This document shows positions 10,991 through 22,908 of a DNA stretch of 64,000 bases, one piece after another. A program made the translations under genes and the position numbers. Below the pieces are notes generated by a model, which ran no database searches, was not told the origin of the DNA, and saw only the letters and a list, made by a program, of their open reading frames with translations. This DNA is from Girardinichthys multiradiatus (lineage: Eukaryota > Chordata > Actinopteri > Cyprinodontiformes > Goodeidae): assembly GCF_021462225.1 (NCBI RefSeq), contig NC_061811.1, forward strand, positions 3,148,663 to 3,212,662, given 5' to 3'. Position 1 is the first letter of the stretch; every line of letters begins with the position of its first letter.

Positions 10991-11455
10991 TGAGCCTGTG
11001 TTATTTGTGCTCTTTGCTCATCTTGTGTTTGCTTCCTGACAGTACCTGTGAGGTGTGGGTGCATTCTGTACACTTGGAACCTGGACAAAACTATTTTGCA
11101 ACTTGACCGTAAGAGCTTTTGGATCTCAGTTCCATTGACTGTGGCTGAGCTCCTGGATTTCCCAGCATCTGTTTTGGTGAAGACTGTGACCAACTGTGAA
11201 CCGCTTCTAGTTGGATTACTTCCTTGGACTAATGACTCCCTTTCTCAACGGTAAACCCCTCTGGAGTATTTACAACACACGACTCAAGTAAGCAAATTGT
11301 TTGGATCTTCTGGGACATTATTCTAAAGAAAAATTCTGAATTAATCTGAGCCTTTCTCTCCAGAGAACCTGCGAAACCTGTTCCTCTTCCACTGGATCTT
11401 CAATGCACAATTATTCAACCTGTAAAATAAACCCTTTAACCTTTTCTGGTTTCCT
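10991..11455 (+). repeat. 5' LTR (truncated) and leader of the gypsy element
   Basis: About 10994-11207 matches 17346-17569 of the 3' LTR closely, from CCTGTGTTATTTGTGCTC to GACTGTGACCAACTGT. About 180 bp at the LTR start are missing. The sequence after 11207 is the part of the LTR and leader that the 3' copy has lost. AATAAA is present near 11427. Confidence 0.75.
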
Positions 11456-11494
11456 GAGTGTGTTTGCATGTGCGTTAAGCAAATTACTAAAAAT

Positions 11495-12487
11495 ATGACA
11501 GAACACTCAGCCCCACAAGACCCAGCAGACCCGCTCAGTAAACTGTTTGCCGACCAGAATCTGCTAGTCCAGTCGCATAATACCATGCTCAGATCCTTAC
11601 AGGAACAACTAACATTTTCTAATCAATGTCTGGAACAGATGGCTGGACAAATGCAAAGGTTTCTGTAAAATGAACAGCGTAATGCCTGTACGTCCTCCAC
11701 TCCGCCTGGTGGCACTGCTGCACCATCCATTTCTTACTCGTCTACCTTTCATGACGTCACTTTATCCCGGAGAGGTTCTCTGGTGAGGTTGACTCTGGTG
11801 GATTTCTTTTGCAGTGTCTTCTGGTTTTTAACCATTCTCCTCATTCCTTCCTTGTAGAAGAAGCTAAGATATCATTCATCTTAGGCTTACTCACTGGTAA
11901 AGCGTTAAAATGGGCTGAAGCCAGGTTTCAGGATCCTTCATGTTTTGGCTGCTCTTAAAAGGATTTCATTGATGAATTTCGACTGACTTTTTCAGTTTCC
12001 ACTGATCGGATATACCGCCGATTATGGAACCTGAAACAGGGTCACAGGACAGTAGCCGAGTTTACTATTGAATTTCACACATTTGCAGCCGCTTCTGGCT
12101 GGAACCCCAGTGCATTAAAGACTGCATTTTTTTCAAGCATTAAATGAGTCCTTAAAGGATGAACTAGCCACACTTTATGAGCCTGAGGCTCTCAACGATT
12201 TCATAGCCCTGGCTACTAGAATAGACAATTGGCTCAGGGACAGGAGGAAGACACGTGCCGAAGGTTCTTTCGCTGGCAGGAGTACGATTGTCTCTACTTT
12301 CAAGAACACCCCTATGTTACCCACTCCTGGCCAGTCATCTGAAATAGAACCTATGCAGATGGGGCGTGCTCATCTCACCCCAGAGGAGAAACTGAGGAGA
12401 CGAACTGCCACCCTCTGCCTTTACTGTGGTTCCTCTGAGCATTACCTAGCCTCATGTCCGATTCGGCCAAAAGATTGGGTCCGTCAG
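11495..12487 (+). pseudogene. gypsy gag remnant with CCHC zinc knuckle
   Basis: The start is the ATG at 11495 (MTEHSAPQDPADPL). A coiled-coil-like N-terminus is followed by a TAA at 11666-11668. Further downstream, in other frames, capsid-like sequence continues (for example LLTGKALKWAEARFQDPS and RTVAEFTIEFHTFAA). The last segment (12314 on) has a zinc knuckle CLYCGSSEHYLASC, matching Cx2Cx4Hx4C. Several frameshifts make it untranslatable as one protein. Confidence 0.75.
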
Positions 12488-13950
12488 TGTAAGGATTATG
12501 ATTATTGATTAATATTTATGAAGAATTATCATTTAAAATTATAATTTAAAAACAATTATAATTTCTTAACCAAAAATCATTACTTACGAATTGAAATCAG
12601 AGATGTCCTCTGGTGTTGTGTTTATGGGCTCAAAGCTCTTTAATAATTACAAATTATTAACCAAAACCACCAACTGTCACTGTTCATTCAGCTGCTTCAC
12701 CGAAGGTGGGGGAACTTCGACGTTGTTTTGACAGATAAATCACTCTTGCACGAAATAAACACAAACGCTTCTCTTAATTATATATATGAAGATTTATTGA
12801 AGTCAAATAATTCTGATATACCATTATTCTGGTCCAAAAACCTTCACCTAACTAACAAGCACTATTCTACACAAAGGGAATAACAATGACTACCTAACAA
12901 TAATAATAAAAGAAAAACATATGCGCATTTAGTGTCTATGAAGATCAAACCAGTAGTTTTTTTATGGACACAATTTGTAATTTGGGTTAAATGGAAAGAA
13001 ATCCTCCTGGTGTGTTGATGTCTCGATCGCAGCGACCAGCTGATAAACGGTGGGGCCACGCCCCTTTAGCGACAACCAGCTGATCGCTCCAAATCTTGAC
13101 AAAGGTCATAAACTGAGGCGGGAATTCAGTGGAAAATCTCCAGCAATAAAACTGGAACAAAGAGTGGTCGGGTGAGGCCCATACCGCATTTGCTTTGAAT
13201 GAAAAACTTTTAAAAGTCCAACTTCTAACTCCTGGCTGATTTGAGATCAGCCGGACAAAACATTAACCACGCACAATTCAGCAGCGCACCAAATCAAAAC
13301 ACAGCTCAGCATAACATAATTCAGTCAGTATTGCATGCAACAAGTTAATACCTGAGATTAACTACTGGTGATCCTAAATCACCTTAACTATGCCTCATCC
13401 TGCCCAGATCTCTAAATGCATCTATCCGGTTTAATATGACAAGAACGAAATTACTTTGATGTTGATTTCGTCTCTCCACCGGTTGAAGATGGATCAGGTC
13501 TGGTGAAAAGGAGGGGAGGCAGGGATGACGTGTCCGTGATCAAATTATGAAAACAAAACGGTAATTTCTCATCCATCCAGGAGGGGAAAAGATGAAGAAC
13601 CGTTAGTCGACTGCATTACACAAGGAGGAAAACTCATCACCTTGGACATAGAACCTCTGTGGGTTTCCACCTGCGCCGGGTGTCGGCGTGGTCTTTGATC
13701 GGCAAATAAATCTATCAGACAGATTTCCAGCTTTCAAGCTCTCCCGGGAATGGCCTTGTGGAGCAAATGTTCGCCTGCGAGCTTTTATCTTTCTAGATAT
13801 GCGCCTCCGTTGCGCTGTCCTGTGAGTCAGGCAGGAAATGGCAATGAAACTTTGCATCTCAGCCGGTTTATGCTCCCAGTGACGTCAGAGCTGCAACGTC
13901 TGTTGAGCTGCGTGTGTCAAAATGTGCGACCAAAATGGATGGCCCCTACA
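12488..13950 (-). repeat. 1.46-kb LTR-like insertion inside the gypsy element
   Basis: The block separates the gag zinc knuckle from protease-region sequence, so it is an insertion. Its ends read TGTAAGG...CCCTACA, an inverted TGTA/TACA pair as in LTRs. On the minus strand it contains TTCAATAAATC, a possible poly(A) signal, and CpG-containing GC-richer sequence near the start, which fits a long LTR in minus orientation. No convincing target duplication is seen (CGTCAG versus TAGATA). A solo LTR is the best reading; no coding is recognised. Confidence 0.45.
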
Positions 13951-16900
13951 TAGATAAGGACGGGGAGTCTGACGGACCATACCAAAATACCTACATGTCC
14001 CCGCCCAATACTTCCTGCCAAGATCCTCCTGCCCCATTCTTCACATGAACTCACCGCTCTTGTCAACTCAGGTTGTGAACGTGATCACATTGACAGTACA
14101 CTGGTGGAGGAACTTGAAATCAGAACTGTACAACTCTCCTTGCCTCTAAGAGCCAAGGCCTTAGATGGAAAGGAACTGCCTTACATAACACATCGCACTG
14201 AACCATTGCAACTTGTGCTCTCAGGTAACCATCTGGAGATAACATCCTTTTACGTCTTTCCTATCTCTCATTCCTCAATTGTTTTGGGGTTCAGTTTGCT
14301 GAGTCTACATAATCCCCACCTCGATTGGACTAAGTCTGGTATTCTCTCGTGGTCTTCATTCTGCCTTTCTACTTGTTTAGAGTCTGCTGTTCCCCCAACC
14401 TCCACACCAACATCACCTGAGGAGATTCCACTGACCTTTCGGAGGTTCCACCTGAGTATCATGATCTACGCCAAGTGTTTAGTTAACAGCAAGCCCTTTC
14501 TCTGCCACCACACCACTTTACGACTGTGCTATTGACCTGCTTCCAGGTGCTCCACTCCCCTCCAGCAGGTTGTATCCCATCTCTCGTCCTGAACGCCAGG
14601 CTTTGGAGGAAAGATGGTTCTTTACGACCTTGCATTGACTACCGACAGGGGCTAAATTCTATCACGATAAAGAATAAATATCCTCTTCCACTCATGTCTG
14701 CGGCTTTTGAGCCTGCTCAGGGGGCAACTGTTTTCTCCAAACTAGATCCGCGCAATGCTTACCATCTAGTACGCATCAGACAGGGGGATGAGTTGAAAAC
14801 AGCATTTAAAACACCCTTCGGTCATTTCGAGTACTTGGTGATGCCATTCGGGTTATGCAATGCACCAGAGGTATTTCAGGCCCTGGTTAATGATGTCCTC
14901 CGGGATTTTTCCACATTTTCGTCTAAAGATTTATCTGAGCATTGTGTCAATGTCCGTCTTGTACTTTGTCTACTCGAAAAAAACTGTTTGTTAAAGCTGA
15001 AAAATGTGAGTTCAAAATCATCTGTGTTCTTCCTGGGGTTCATTTTGAAGTGTGGTCAGCTCTGCTCTGACCCATCTAAGATTAAGGCTGTGTTAGATTG
15101 GCCCGTGCGAGATACCAAGAAGCAACTTCAGCGTTTTCTTGGCTTTGCAAACTTTTATCGGCGTTTCATAAAATAATTTAGTCATACAGCTGCCCCACTA
15201 ACTAGTCTCACTTCTACCAAGGTTGCTTTTTCGTGGACTCCTGAAGCTAACTCTGCCTTTGTGGCTCTGAAAGAGAGATTCGCTGTGGCACCCATCCTTC
15301 TCCAGCCCAATCCATCTAAACAGTTCATCCTGGAAGTGGATGCCTCTGATTTTGGAGTTGGTGCCGTGTTGTCTCAGCACTCGAGTGAAGATAATAAACT
15401 CCATCCATGTGCTTTCTATTTCCGCAGACTATCACCTACCAAGAGAAATTATGATGTGGGGGATCATGAACTCCTGGCCATCAAACTCGCCTTGGAGGAG
15501 TTGCGTCACTGGCTGGAGGGCACAGAACACCCAGTACTGGTCTGGACTGATCACAAGAACCTTTCCTATCTCCAGTCAGCTAAACGGCTAAATCCACGTA
15601 AACCCTGTTGGTCATTATTCTTCTCACGATTTAACCTAACCATTTCTTACCATCCTGGAACAAAAAATGTCAAACCTGACGCCCTGTCCCGTCAGTACTC
15701 TCCTGACGTAACCTGTGAGGAGCCTGTTCCCATTTTACCTACCAACTCTATGACCGGCTCCATTACCTGGGAGACCGATAATCTCATCACACAGACTTCA
15801 CTTACAGACCCTGGCCCAGCCAACTGTCCCCCTAACAGGACCTATGTTCCCTTGTCTGTCCGCTCCCGTCTGATTCATTGGTTTCACTCCTCTAAGTTCT
15901 CCGCACATCCTGGTTCCTCCCGTACCATCGCCCTGATCTCTCGTTGGTTTTGGTGGCCAACATTGCATAATGACATCAAAGGATTTGTTGGAGCCTGCAC
16001 GATCTGTGCCCGGAGCAAACCTTCTCACCTACCCCCTGCTGGATTACTTCAACCACTACCCATATCCAAACGACCCTGGTCTCCTATTGCCTTGGACTTT
16101 GTTACAGGTCTGCCACCCTCATGTGGCATGACAACCATTCTGATGGTGGTGGATTGATTCTCCAAATCATGTCATCTAGTTGCTCTAAGGAAACATACTT
16201 CTGCTTTTCAGATGGCTCAGTTACTGGTCCGACACGTGTTTTGTCTCCATGGCATTCCTCAGAAGATCCTGTCTGATCGTGGCCCACAATTCACCTCACA
16301 GGTATGGAAGCAATTTTGTCTTGCATTAAACGCTAAAGTTTCTCTCTCCTCTGGCTATCATCCACAGACTGACAGACAAACCGAAAGAATGAATCAAGAA
16401 CTGGAATCCATGCTCCAATGTCATACCACAACCAACCCAACCACCTGGAGTGAATATCTGCCATGGATCGAATATGCTTACAATTCTAATGTTTCCGCAG
16501 CCACTGGACTGTCCCCCTTTCAGGTGTCTCTGGGTTACCAACCCCCACTGTTTCCTGCAGACAAAAAAGAAATATCTATAACCTCTGTTCAGCACCATAT
16601 CCTTCGCTGTCAAAGGATCTGGACCAACTCTGTTGCTGCCCTGCAACACAATAATGAGCAGAACCGCAGCTACGCTGACCGTCGTAGGGTACTTGTGCCT
16701 GAATATTTCCCTGGCCAGAAGGTATGGTTGTCTGCCCGTGATGTACCTTTGAAGTCTTTATCTAAGAAACTGGCTCCTCGTTTCATTGGACCCTATGTTA
16801 TCAACTCTATAATCAGGTTGTCTGCCTGCACCTACCCGCTTCTATGCGCATTCACCCGACCTTTCATGTTTCCCAAATCAAGCCTGTCCAGACTAGTGTC

Positions 16901-17149
16901 CTTAGCCCTCCAACCGAGTCCCCTCTTCCTGCTCGGAACCTTGGGGGTCACCCTGTGTTCCCTGTCGGTCGGATTGTGGACTCCCGACGGCGGGGCCGCG
17001 GGTGGCAGTATTTAGTGGATTGGGAGGGTTACGTTCCAGAGGACCACATCTGGGTTCCCCGGTCCTTCATTTGTGACCCATCCCTGATCTTGGATTTTCT
17101 GGCCTCTCGGCCCTCTACCTCGTCTGGACCACCTGGAGGCGGTCGTTAA
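13951..17149 (+). pseudogene. gypsy pol remnant: protease, RT, RNase H, integrase, chromodomain
   Basis: Protease-region sequence (about 14000-14350) leads into RT at 14526-15176 ([35 protein letters not shown]). The stretch that should hold the YxDD active site is absent: sequence jumps from VNDVLRDFS to KDLSEHC near 14910-14940. A stop follows at 15174-15176. RNase H (15261 on: FILEVDASDFGVGAVLSQ; WTDHKNLSYLQ) and integrase with its HHCC finger (TLHNDIKGFVGACTIC) come next. TGA at 16155-16157 breaks the integrase core. IPQKILSDRGPQF and GYHPQTDRQTERMN follow. A chromodomain (VGRIVDSRRRGRGWQYLVDW) sits in a shifted frame at 16844-17149, marking a chromovirus. Confidence 0.85.
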
Positions 17150-17569
17150 GGGGGGGTACTGTTGTGACTTGGGAGTATTGCTGTGTTTCGCCACTAGAGA
17201 TCATCCTGGAGCCACTGCTGGTTCTCACCACAGGTGTTCCAGATGTACGGCTGATTGTGTGTGCCATCTGAGGAGTATTTAGGAGCCAGTCCTTCGTCGG
17301 CTGAGTGTTTGCCCACGTGGTAATCTCTAGCCTGAGCAATCTTGCCTGTGTTATTTGTGCTCTTTGCTCATCTTGTGTTTGTGTTTGCTTCCTGACAGTA
17401 CCTGTTAGGTGTGGGCGGATTCTGTACACTTCTGTACACTTGTACACTTTACAACCTGGACAAAGCTATTTTGCAACCTGACCGTAAGAGTTTTTGGATC
17501 TCACTTCCATTGACTGTGGCTGAGCTCCTGGATTTCCCAGCATCTTTTTTGGTGAAGACTGTGACCAAC
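17150..17569 (+). repeat. Polypurine tract and truncated 3' LTR of the gypsy element
   Basis: The run GGGGGGGTA (17151-17158) is the primer for plus-strand synthesis and is followed directly by the LTR start TGTTGTGACTTGGG at 17160. The LTR copy is cut at 17569 by the start of a retroviral LTR on the other strand. Relative to the 5' copy it has short internal duplications (TCTGTACACT repeated near 17420-17440). Confidence 0.8.
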
Positions 17570-17983
17570 TGTTAGAGTTAAAAAGCTGATAATTACAGAC
17601 AAGTGTATGAATAAGACATAAGGTGAACCAAGTAAGTTTGACTTGCAAGTGTGAGCCAGTCCTCTGCCAAACAGCGACTTCCTTCTCACAAACGGAGAAG
17701 TCCTTGCATCAGCCTTTTATTTACAACTCACATTCTTACAAGTAAAAAGCGGGAATTGGTTCAGCCAATTCTTGCAGAGATTTCAACATAAAAAGTAGTC
17801 ATTCACATATATGGTATGAGCATGTCATGTCCAGAGAGTGATCCACTCCAGACCGCATTCCTTAACTCTCCACTCCATTTTACACACAAAAAACAATCAC
17901 AGGAATCATCTTAACTAGAGTAGAACTTAAAACATAAACCTAGTTTAAACTAAACAATGATAACTTATATACATTTTCCAACA
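17570..17983 (-). repeat. 3' LTR of the endogenous retrovirus
   Basis: 414 bp with inverted TGTT...AACA ends. A minus-strand AATAAA signal lies at 17716-17721. On its internal side the purine run AGGAGGGA (17986-17993, minus) is the polypurine tract. No second LTR copy is found in the window. Confidence 0.8.
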
Positions 17984-18329
17984 ATTCCCTCCTGTTTATT
18001 ATTGATTAGTTTAATAACACATCCATGTTTACACTTCCAAAAGGCTTTATGCATACACTTCATTAAATATTAAACTATTGTTAAGTTTAGTGATTTCTCC
18101 TCCAAAATGTCATCATAATCTTGGTTCTTGTCCAGAAGCTGGTAATCCTGGGACAACATTGTATCAAAAATTCCTCCAACCATCCTTAATATCATTGCAC
18201 AGCGATGACAGGGGTTATGATTTTCAAAGGCAGTTGCCACCACGGTCCAAAAGTAAGCCACGAAAAAAAGGCTTCCTCGGCGGGATGGACATCCTGCTGC
18301 ATACTCCTTTTAATTTAATTTAATTTAAT

Positions 18330-19527
18330 TGGCGTATAGCATCGCTCACTGTGTGTCCATCTTCGCCGTTGGTCTCATCGAGGATGTAGGTGCAGCAGGT
18401 CTCGTTCAGGAGAGTGCAATTCCCCCAAATGAGGCCGTTAGCAGGTCCAAAACCATCCTGTTCTGCAACACCACGGTTCGAAGAGCTGTGACTTCTGTGG
18501 ACAGTCCTGTAAGAGCTTTTGTGGTTGCATTAACAGTCCCAGTCGATAATCTATTGTTTCTAATCTAAGCATGTTCTTTCCTACTCCCAACCATGGGAAT
18601 AAATTTAGCAAAATCTTATTTCCTGTTGATCTATGATTAGATTCGTCAGGAACATCTGATCCCCACACACTGTCATGTGGCTTCACACAGATGAGTTCCC
18701 TCTTACTCCTATTCAGGGAAGGTTGAACTGAAATGACATAAGTGTGATCAGTGACATAAACAGGTGCACAAACACCACTCCAACTTGGAGGCAACTGCAA
18801 ATAAATGGCAGTTCCACACATCCAGTGAAATCCATCTATTGCATAAGTGCCCTTTAGATCATGGATTTTTCCCCCTGGTCCAGCTTGGTGGGAAGGATAA
18901 TAGTAAGTCGTGTTACACATGCGCATTGGAATAGTCCCCACTGGGATGGAACCGGTGCCCACGACACAATGAGAAAAATGGGAATCTGCAAGAAGCTCCA
19001 CATAATTGGATACAGCAGTTGTAACATTAAACTGTTTAAACTCTGTAACATCACAGTTGTAAAATGTTACATTACCCATTACCACACGGAAACTGGTACT
19101 GACACCAGAAACGCTGTTTCTGATAAAACACTCATCCCTTGGCACTGTTACTGGTCTAGCTGTCAACCTGGGCCGGTTGGAAGAGATAGGAAGTTCAGTA
19201 CATACATAACAACCAGAAATGATCCTGGACCTGGTTACAATTTTTATATATTGGTACCAGCTGTTAGTCTCAAACAAGTAATTTATATCTTGTATAAACA
19301 TTCCATGGAAATCTTCATGTATCCACCTCTTTAATTTCTGGAGATTATGGAAATGTCTGGCATATTATTAAGACACTCAGGACACACATAATAAACAAAA
19401 TTAAATGTTTCAACAACATCTTTCCTTTAGATTTACCTATCAGTCTCTCTCTCACCCCTAAAAGGCTAGGAAATTTCGTTGGTTTCTTCACTGACATTGA
19501 GACGAAGCCTCCTCTAGATAGCGACAA
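18330..19527 (-). pseudogene. Retroviral env remnant
   Basis: The longest open part is 18438-19301 (287 residues). It shows surface-subunit features: a CYVC motif (CxxC type, residues 31-34), several glycosylation sites (NVT, NTT, NRS), and a furin-type site RSKR at residues 198-201 followed by transmembrane-subunit sequence. A hydrophobic leader-like stretch lies upstream at 19345-19430 in another frame, after which a stop intervenes. Beyond 18438 the immunosuppressive-like and CX6CC-like region is present but out of frame. It is broken by stops and frameshifts and cannot yield a full envelope. Confidence 0.75.
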
Positions 19528-20417
19528 CCCCTTTGTAGTCAGGCTTTATCATTTCCTAGTCTGTGGATAGAAGGACTGACAGGCTCACCTGTTTACAGTG
19601 CTTTGTGTATCCAGGTAGATCTCTCTTGGATTTTCACAGCAGTAGGAGTTGTCAATAACACTTGGAATGGACCCTCCCACTTTGGATCAGACCACGTTTT
19701 CTTCTTAATGGTCTTAATCAGCACCCAGTCACCTTCTTTCACGTCACCAGTAACCTGTAGGGCTTCAGAAACAACATTTGGCAGATTATTAGCATTCTCT
19801 ATGTCTCTAAATTGTAATGCCTTCATCATGTAATCTGCTAATGTTGCCTCTTGTTGTGGATCTTTTAGGTCTTTTTGGAGATCAGGAATATAATAAGGTC
19901 TGCCAAGGATTATTTCAAAAGGTGTTAATCCACCCTGAGCTGATGGGGTTATCCTCATATTAAGTTATACTGTATATAAACATTCAACCCAATTTCTTTT
20001 TGTTGGTCCCATTGTCTTCCTAAGCTTACTTTTAACTGTCCCATTTGTTCTTTCTACCAACCCTGCACTTTGGGGGTGATAGCTACAATGTGTTTTCAGG
20101 TTAATCTTGAAACATTTACCAAGTTCTTGTATGACTGTTAACAATATGTGTGCCATTATCACTATAAATCCTTCCTGGAATTCCAAATGCAAGTATTATA
20201 TATTTACAAAGTGCTTGTTCCTGCATTTCTTTTAATGTATAATCAGCACTAAGCAAAAGACAAGACTGTGTTTCCCATCATTTTGTTTGTAAATTTAGTG
20301 CTGCTGCCCTTGCAGCTTTGTCTGCAAGGCCATTTCCTATTGATATCGGGTCATCCGTTTTCTTATGAGCTTCACATTTACACACAGTTAATTTTGCTGG
20401 CAGCTGTACAGCTTCTA

Positions 20418-22027
20418 CAGGTCCTTCTCAAAATATTAGCATACTGTGATGAAGTTCATTATTTTCCATAATGTAATGATGAAAATTTAGCATTCATATA
20501 TTTTAGATTCATTGCACACTAACTGAAATATTTCAGGTCTTTTATTGTCTTAATACGGATGATTTTGGCATACAGCTCATGAAAACCCAAAATTCCTATC
20601 TCACAAAATTAGCATATTTCATCCGACCAATAAAAGAAAAGTGTTTTTAATACAAAAACGTCAACCTTCAAATAATCATGTACAGTTATGCACTCAATAC
20701 TTGGTCGGGAATCCTTTGGCAGAAATGACTGCTTCAATGCGGCGTGGCATGGAGGCAATCAGCCTGTGGCACTGCTGAGCTCTTATGGAGGCCCAGGATG
20801 CTTCGATAGCGGCCTTTAGCTCATCCAGAGTGTTGGGTCTTGAGTCTCTCAACGTTCTCTTCACAATATCCCACAGATTCTCTATGGGGTTCAGGTCAGG
20901 AGAGTTGGCAGGCCAATTGAACACAGTGATACCATGGTCAGTAAACCATTTACCAGTGGTTTTGGCACTGTGAGCAGGTGCCAGGTCGTGCTGAAAAATG
21001 AAATCTTCATCTCCATAAAGCTTTTCAGCAGATGGAAGCATGAAGTGCTCCAAAATCTCCTGATAGCTAGCTGCATTGACCCTGCCCTTGATAAAACACA
21101 GTGGACCAACACCAGCAGCTGACACGGCACCCCAGACCATCACTGACTGTGGGTACTTGACACTGGACGTCCGGCATTTTGGCATTTCCTTCTCCCCAGT
21201 CTTCCTCCAGACTCTGGCACCTTGATTTCCGAATGACATGCAGAATTTGCTTTCATCCGAAAAAAGTACTTTGGACCACTGAGCAACAGTCCAGTGCTGC
21301 TTCTCTGTAGCCCAGGTCAAGCGCTTCTGCCGCTGTTTCTGGTTCAAAAGTGGCTTGACCTGGAGAATGCGGCACCTGTAGCCCGTTTCCTGCACACGCC
21401 TGTGCACGGTGGCTCTGGATGTTTCTACTCCAGACTCAGTCCACTGCTTCCACAGGTCCCCCAAGGTCTGGAATCGGCCCTTCTCCACAATCTTCCTCAG
21501 GGTCCGGTCACCTCTTCTCGTTGTGCAGCGTTTTCTGCCACACTTTTTCCTTCCCACAGACTTCCCACTGAGGTGCCTTGATACAGCACTCTGGGAACAG
21601 CCTATTCATTCAGAAATTTCTTTCTGTGTCTTACCCTCTTGCTTGAGGGTGTCAATAGTGGCCTTCTGGACAGCAGTCAGGTCGGCAGTCTTACCCATGA
21701 TTGGGGTTTTGAGTGATGAACCAGGCTGGGAGTTTTAAAGGCCTCAGGAATCTTTTGCAGGTGTTTAGAGTTAACTCGTTGATTCAGATGATTAGGTTCA
21801 TAGCTCGTTTAGAGACCCTTTTAATGATATGCTAATTTTGTGAGATAGGAATTTTGGGGTTTTCATGAGCTGTATGCCAAAATCATCCGTATTAAGACAA
21901 TAAAAGACCTGAAATATTTCAGTTAGTGTGCAATGAATCTAAAATATATGAATGTTAAATTTTCATCATGACATTATGGAAAATAATGAACTTCATCACA
22001 ATATGCTAATATTTTGAGAAGGACCTG
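20418..22027 (-). mobile_element. Tc1-like transposon copy 1 (family E)
   Basis: 1610 bp flanked by TA on both sides (20416-20417, 22028-22029). The inverted ends begin CAGGTCCTTCTCAAAATATT; the TIR-like region extends about 200 bp inward. It interrupts RNase H of the endogenous retrovirus, and both pol halves resume at the TA. It is one of four copies in the window (27339, 51019 and 58695 are the others). Confidence 0.95.
20694..21698 (-). pseudogene. Tc1-like transposase copy 1, nonsense at codon 31
   Basis: The full-length frame would be 334 residues from the ATG at 21698 (MGKTADLTAV). Codon 31 is TGA (21608-21606), where copy 2 has CGA, so translation stops in the N-terminal helix-turn-helix. 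The rest is open. The DDE set is present: FSDESKF (D148), FQHDLAPAH (D238) and SPDLNPIENLW (E273), a DD34E spacing. Its product would bind TIRs and cut at TA sites if intact. Confidence 0.9.
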
Positions 22028-22329
22028 TAATAGTTCTAACAATATCTCCGCATGTGCTATTTTCTTTCCAGTGGTTGTCATTCCTCTATTTTTCCATTGT
22101 GCTGCAAACACATGTAATTTTGAAAAAGCACATTGGCTGTCTGTATAAATTGTCACTGACTGCCCTTTAAAAATCTTACATGCTCTGGTAAGTGCTACAA
22201 TCTCTGCTGCTTGTGTAGAGTATGTAGATGGTAACAGTTTTGCTTCAACTGTCTCTTTCAGGGTTACTACTGAGTAACCTACTTTATTTTTCCCAGTGTA
22301 ATCTTTGCTCGCTGAGCCATCAACACTTT

Positions 22330-22356
22330 AAGTGAATCTGGAATTGCTGTGTCTTT
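22330..22356 (-). other. Frame break in retroviral RNase H
   Basis: The open frame of the RT/RNase H fragment ends at 22356 after GLI, and RNase H sequence is picked up again downstream in another frame. This marks one frameshift in pol. Confidence 0.4.
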
Positions 22357-22908
22357 TAAATCAGGCCTGGATTTAGACATGTGCTCCTTCTAATTTCCTC
22401 ATGAGGTTGTGACATCAATGTTGCCATGCATGAAAGTTGTCTGGCAGGCGACAACAAGGCCATTTTAGTTTGAAGAAGGAGAAGTGATACTGTATGCGGG
22501 ACCAACAACGTTAGTGGGTGAAAAAGTACCACTTCCGCTGAGAGTGTCACCGCTTGTGCTGCTGCAACCACAGCTTGCACACAAGGTGGCAATGCTTGTG
22601 CAACTGGGTCTAGCCTGCTTGAATAGTAAGCTACTGGTCTATTTTTGTTACCATGTTCTTGTAGCAACAAATATGTCATATAGCCATTCCTGCAATCTAC
22701 TGTTTGAATAAATGGCTTTTCATAATTTGGGAGTGCTAGAATGGACGCTGAACATAATGCTTGTTTTATTTTGCAGAATGCCATTTTCCCCTCATCTGTC
22801 CAGGTTATTTTATCAGAGGCCGTCATGGGTTCAGAATAGATCATTTTTGAAAGTGGCTCAACTATTTCAGCATAATCTGGTAACCAGGACCTGTAGTAGT
22901 TGCACAGT

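Larger units (their letters stand above)
10991..17569 (+). mobile_element. Ty3/gypsy chromovirus retrotransposon, degenerate
   Basis: An LTR retrotransposon in the order 5' LTR (truncated), gag, protease, reverse transcriptase, RNase H, integrase, chromodomain, polypurine tract and 3' LTR (truncated). The 5' LTR starts abruptly at the end of the LINE, and the 3' LTR is cut at 17570 by an endogenous retrovirus. A 1.46-kb insertion lies between the gag zinc knuckle and the protease. Stops, frameshifts and loss of the RT active site make it inactive. Confidence 0.9.

Noticed and set aside
18330..19301. Domesticated syncytin-like gene
   Set aside because: The leader, surface and transmembrane parts are in different frames with stops between, so no full envelope can be made.
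21294..21738. Recurrent 95- and 109-codon frames opposite each Tc1 transposase (also near 27627, 51287 and 59572)
   Set aside because: They recur only because the Tc1 copies are alike; they are antisense shadows of the transposase.
20418..22027. Active autonomous Tc1 transposon
   Set aside because: TGA at codon 31 in the DNA-binding domain; the long open frame starts only downstream of it.
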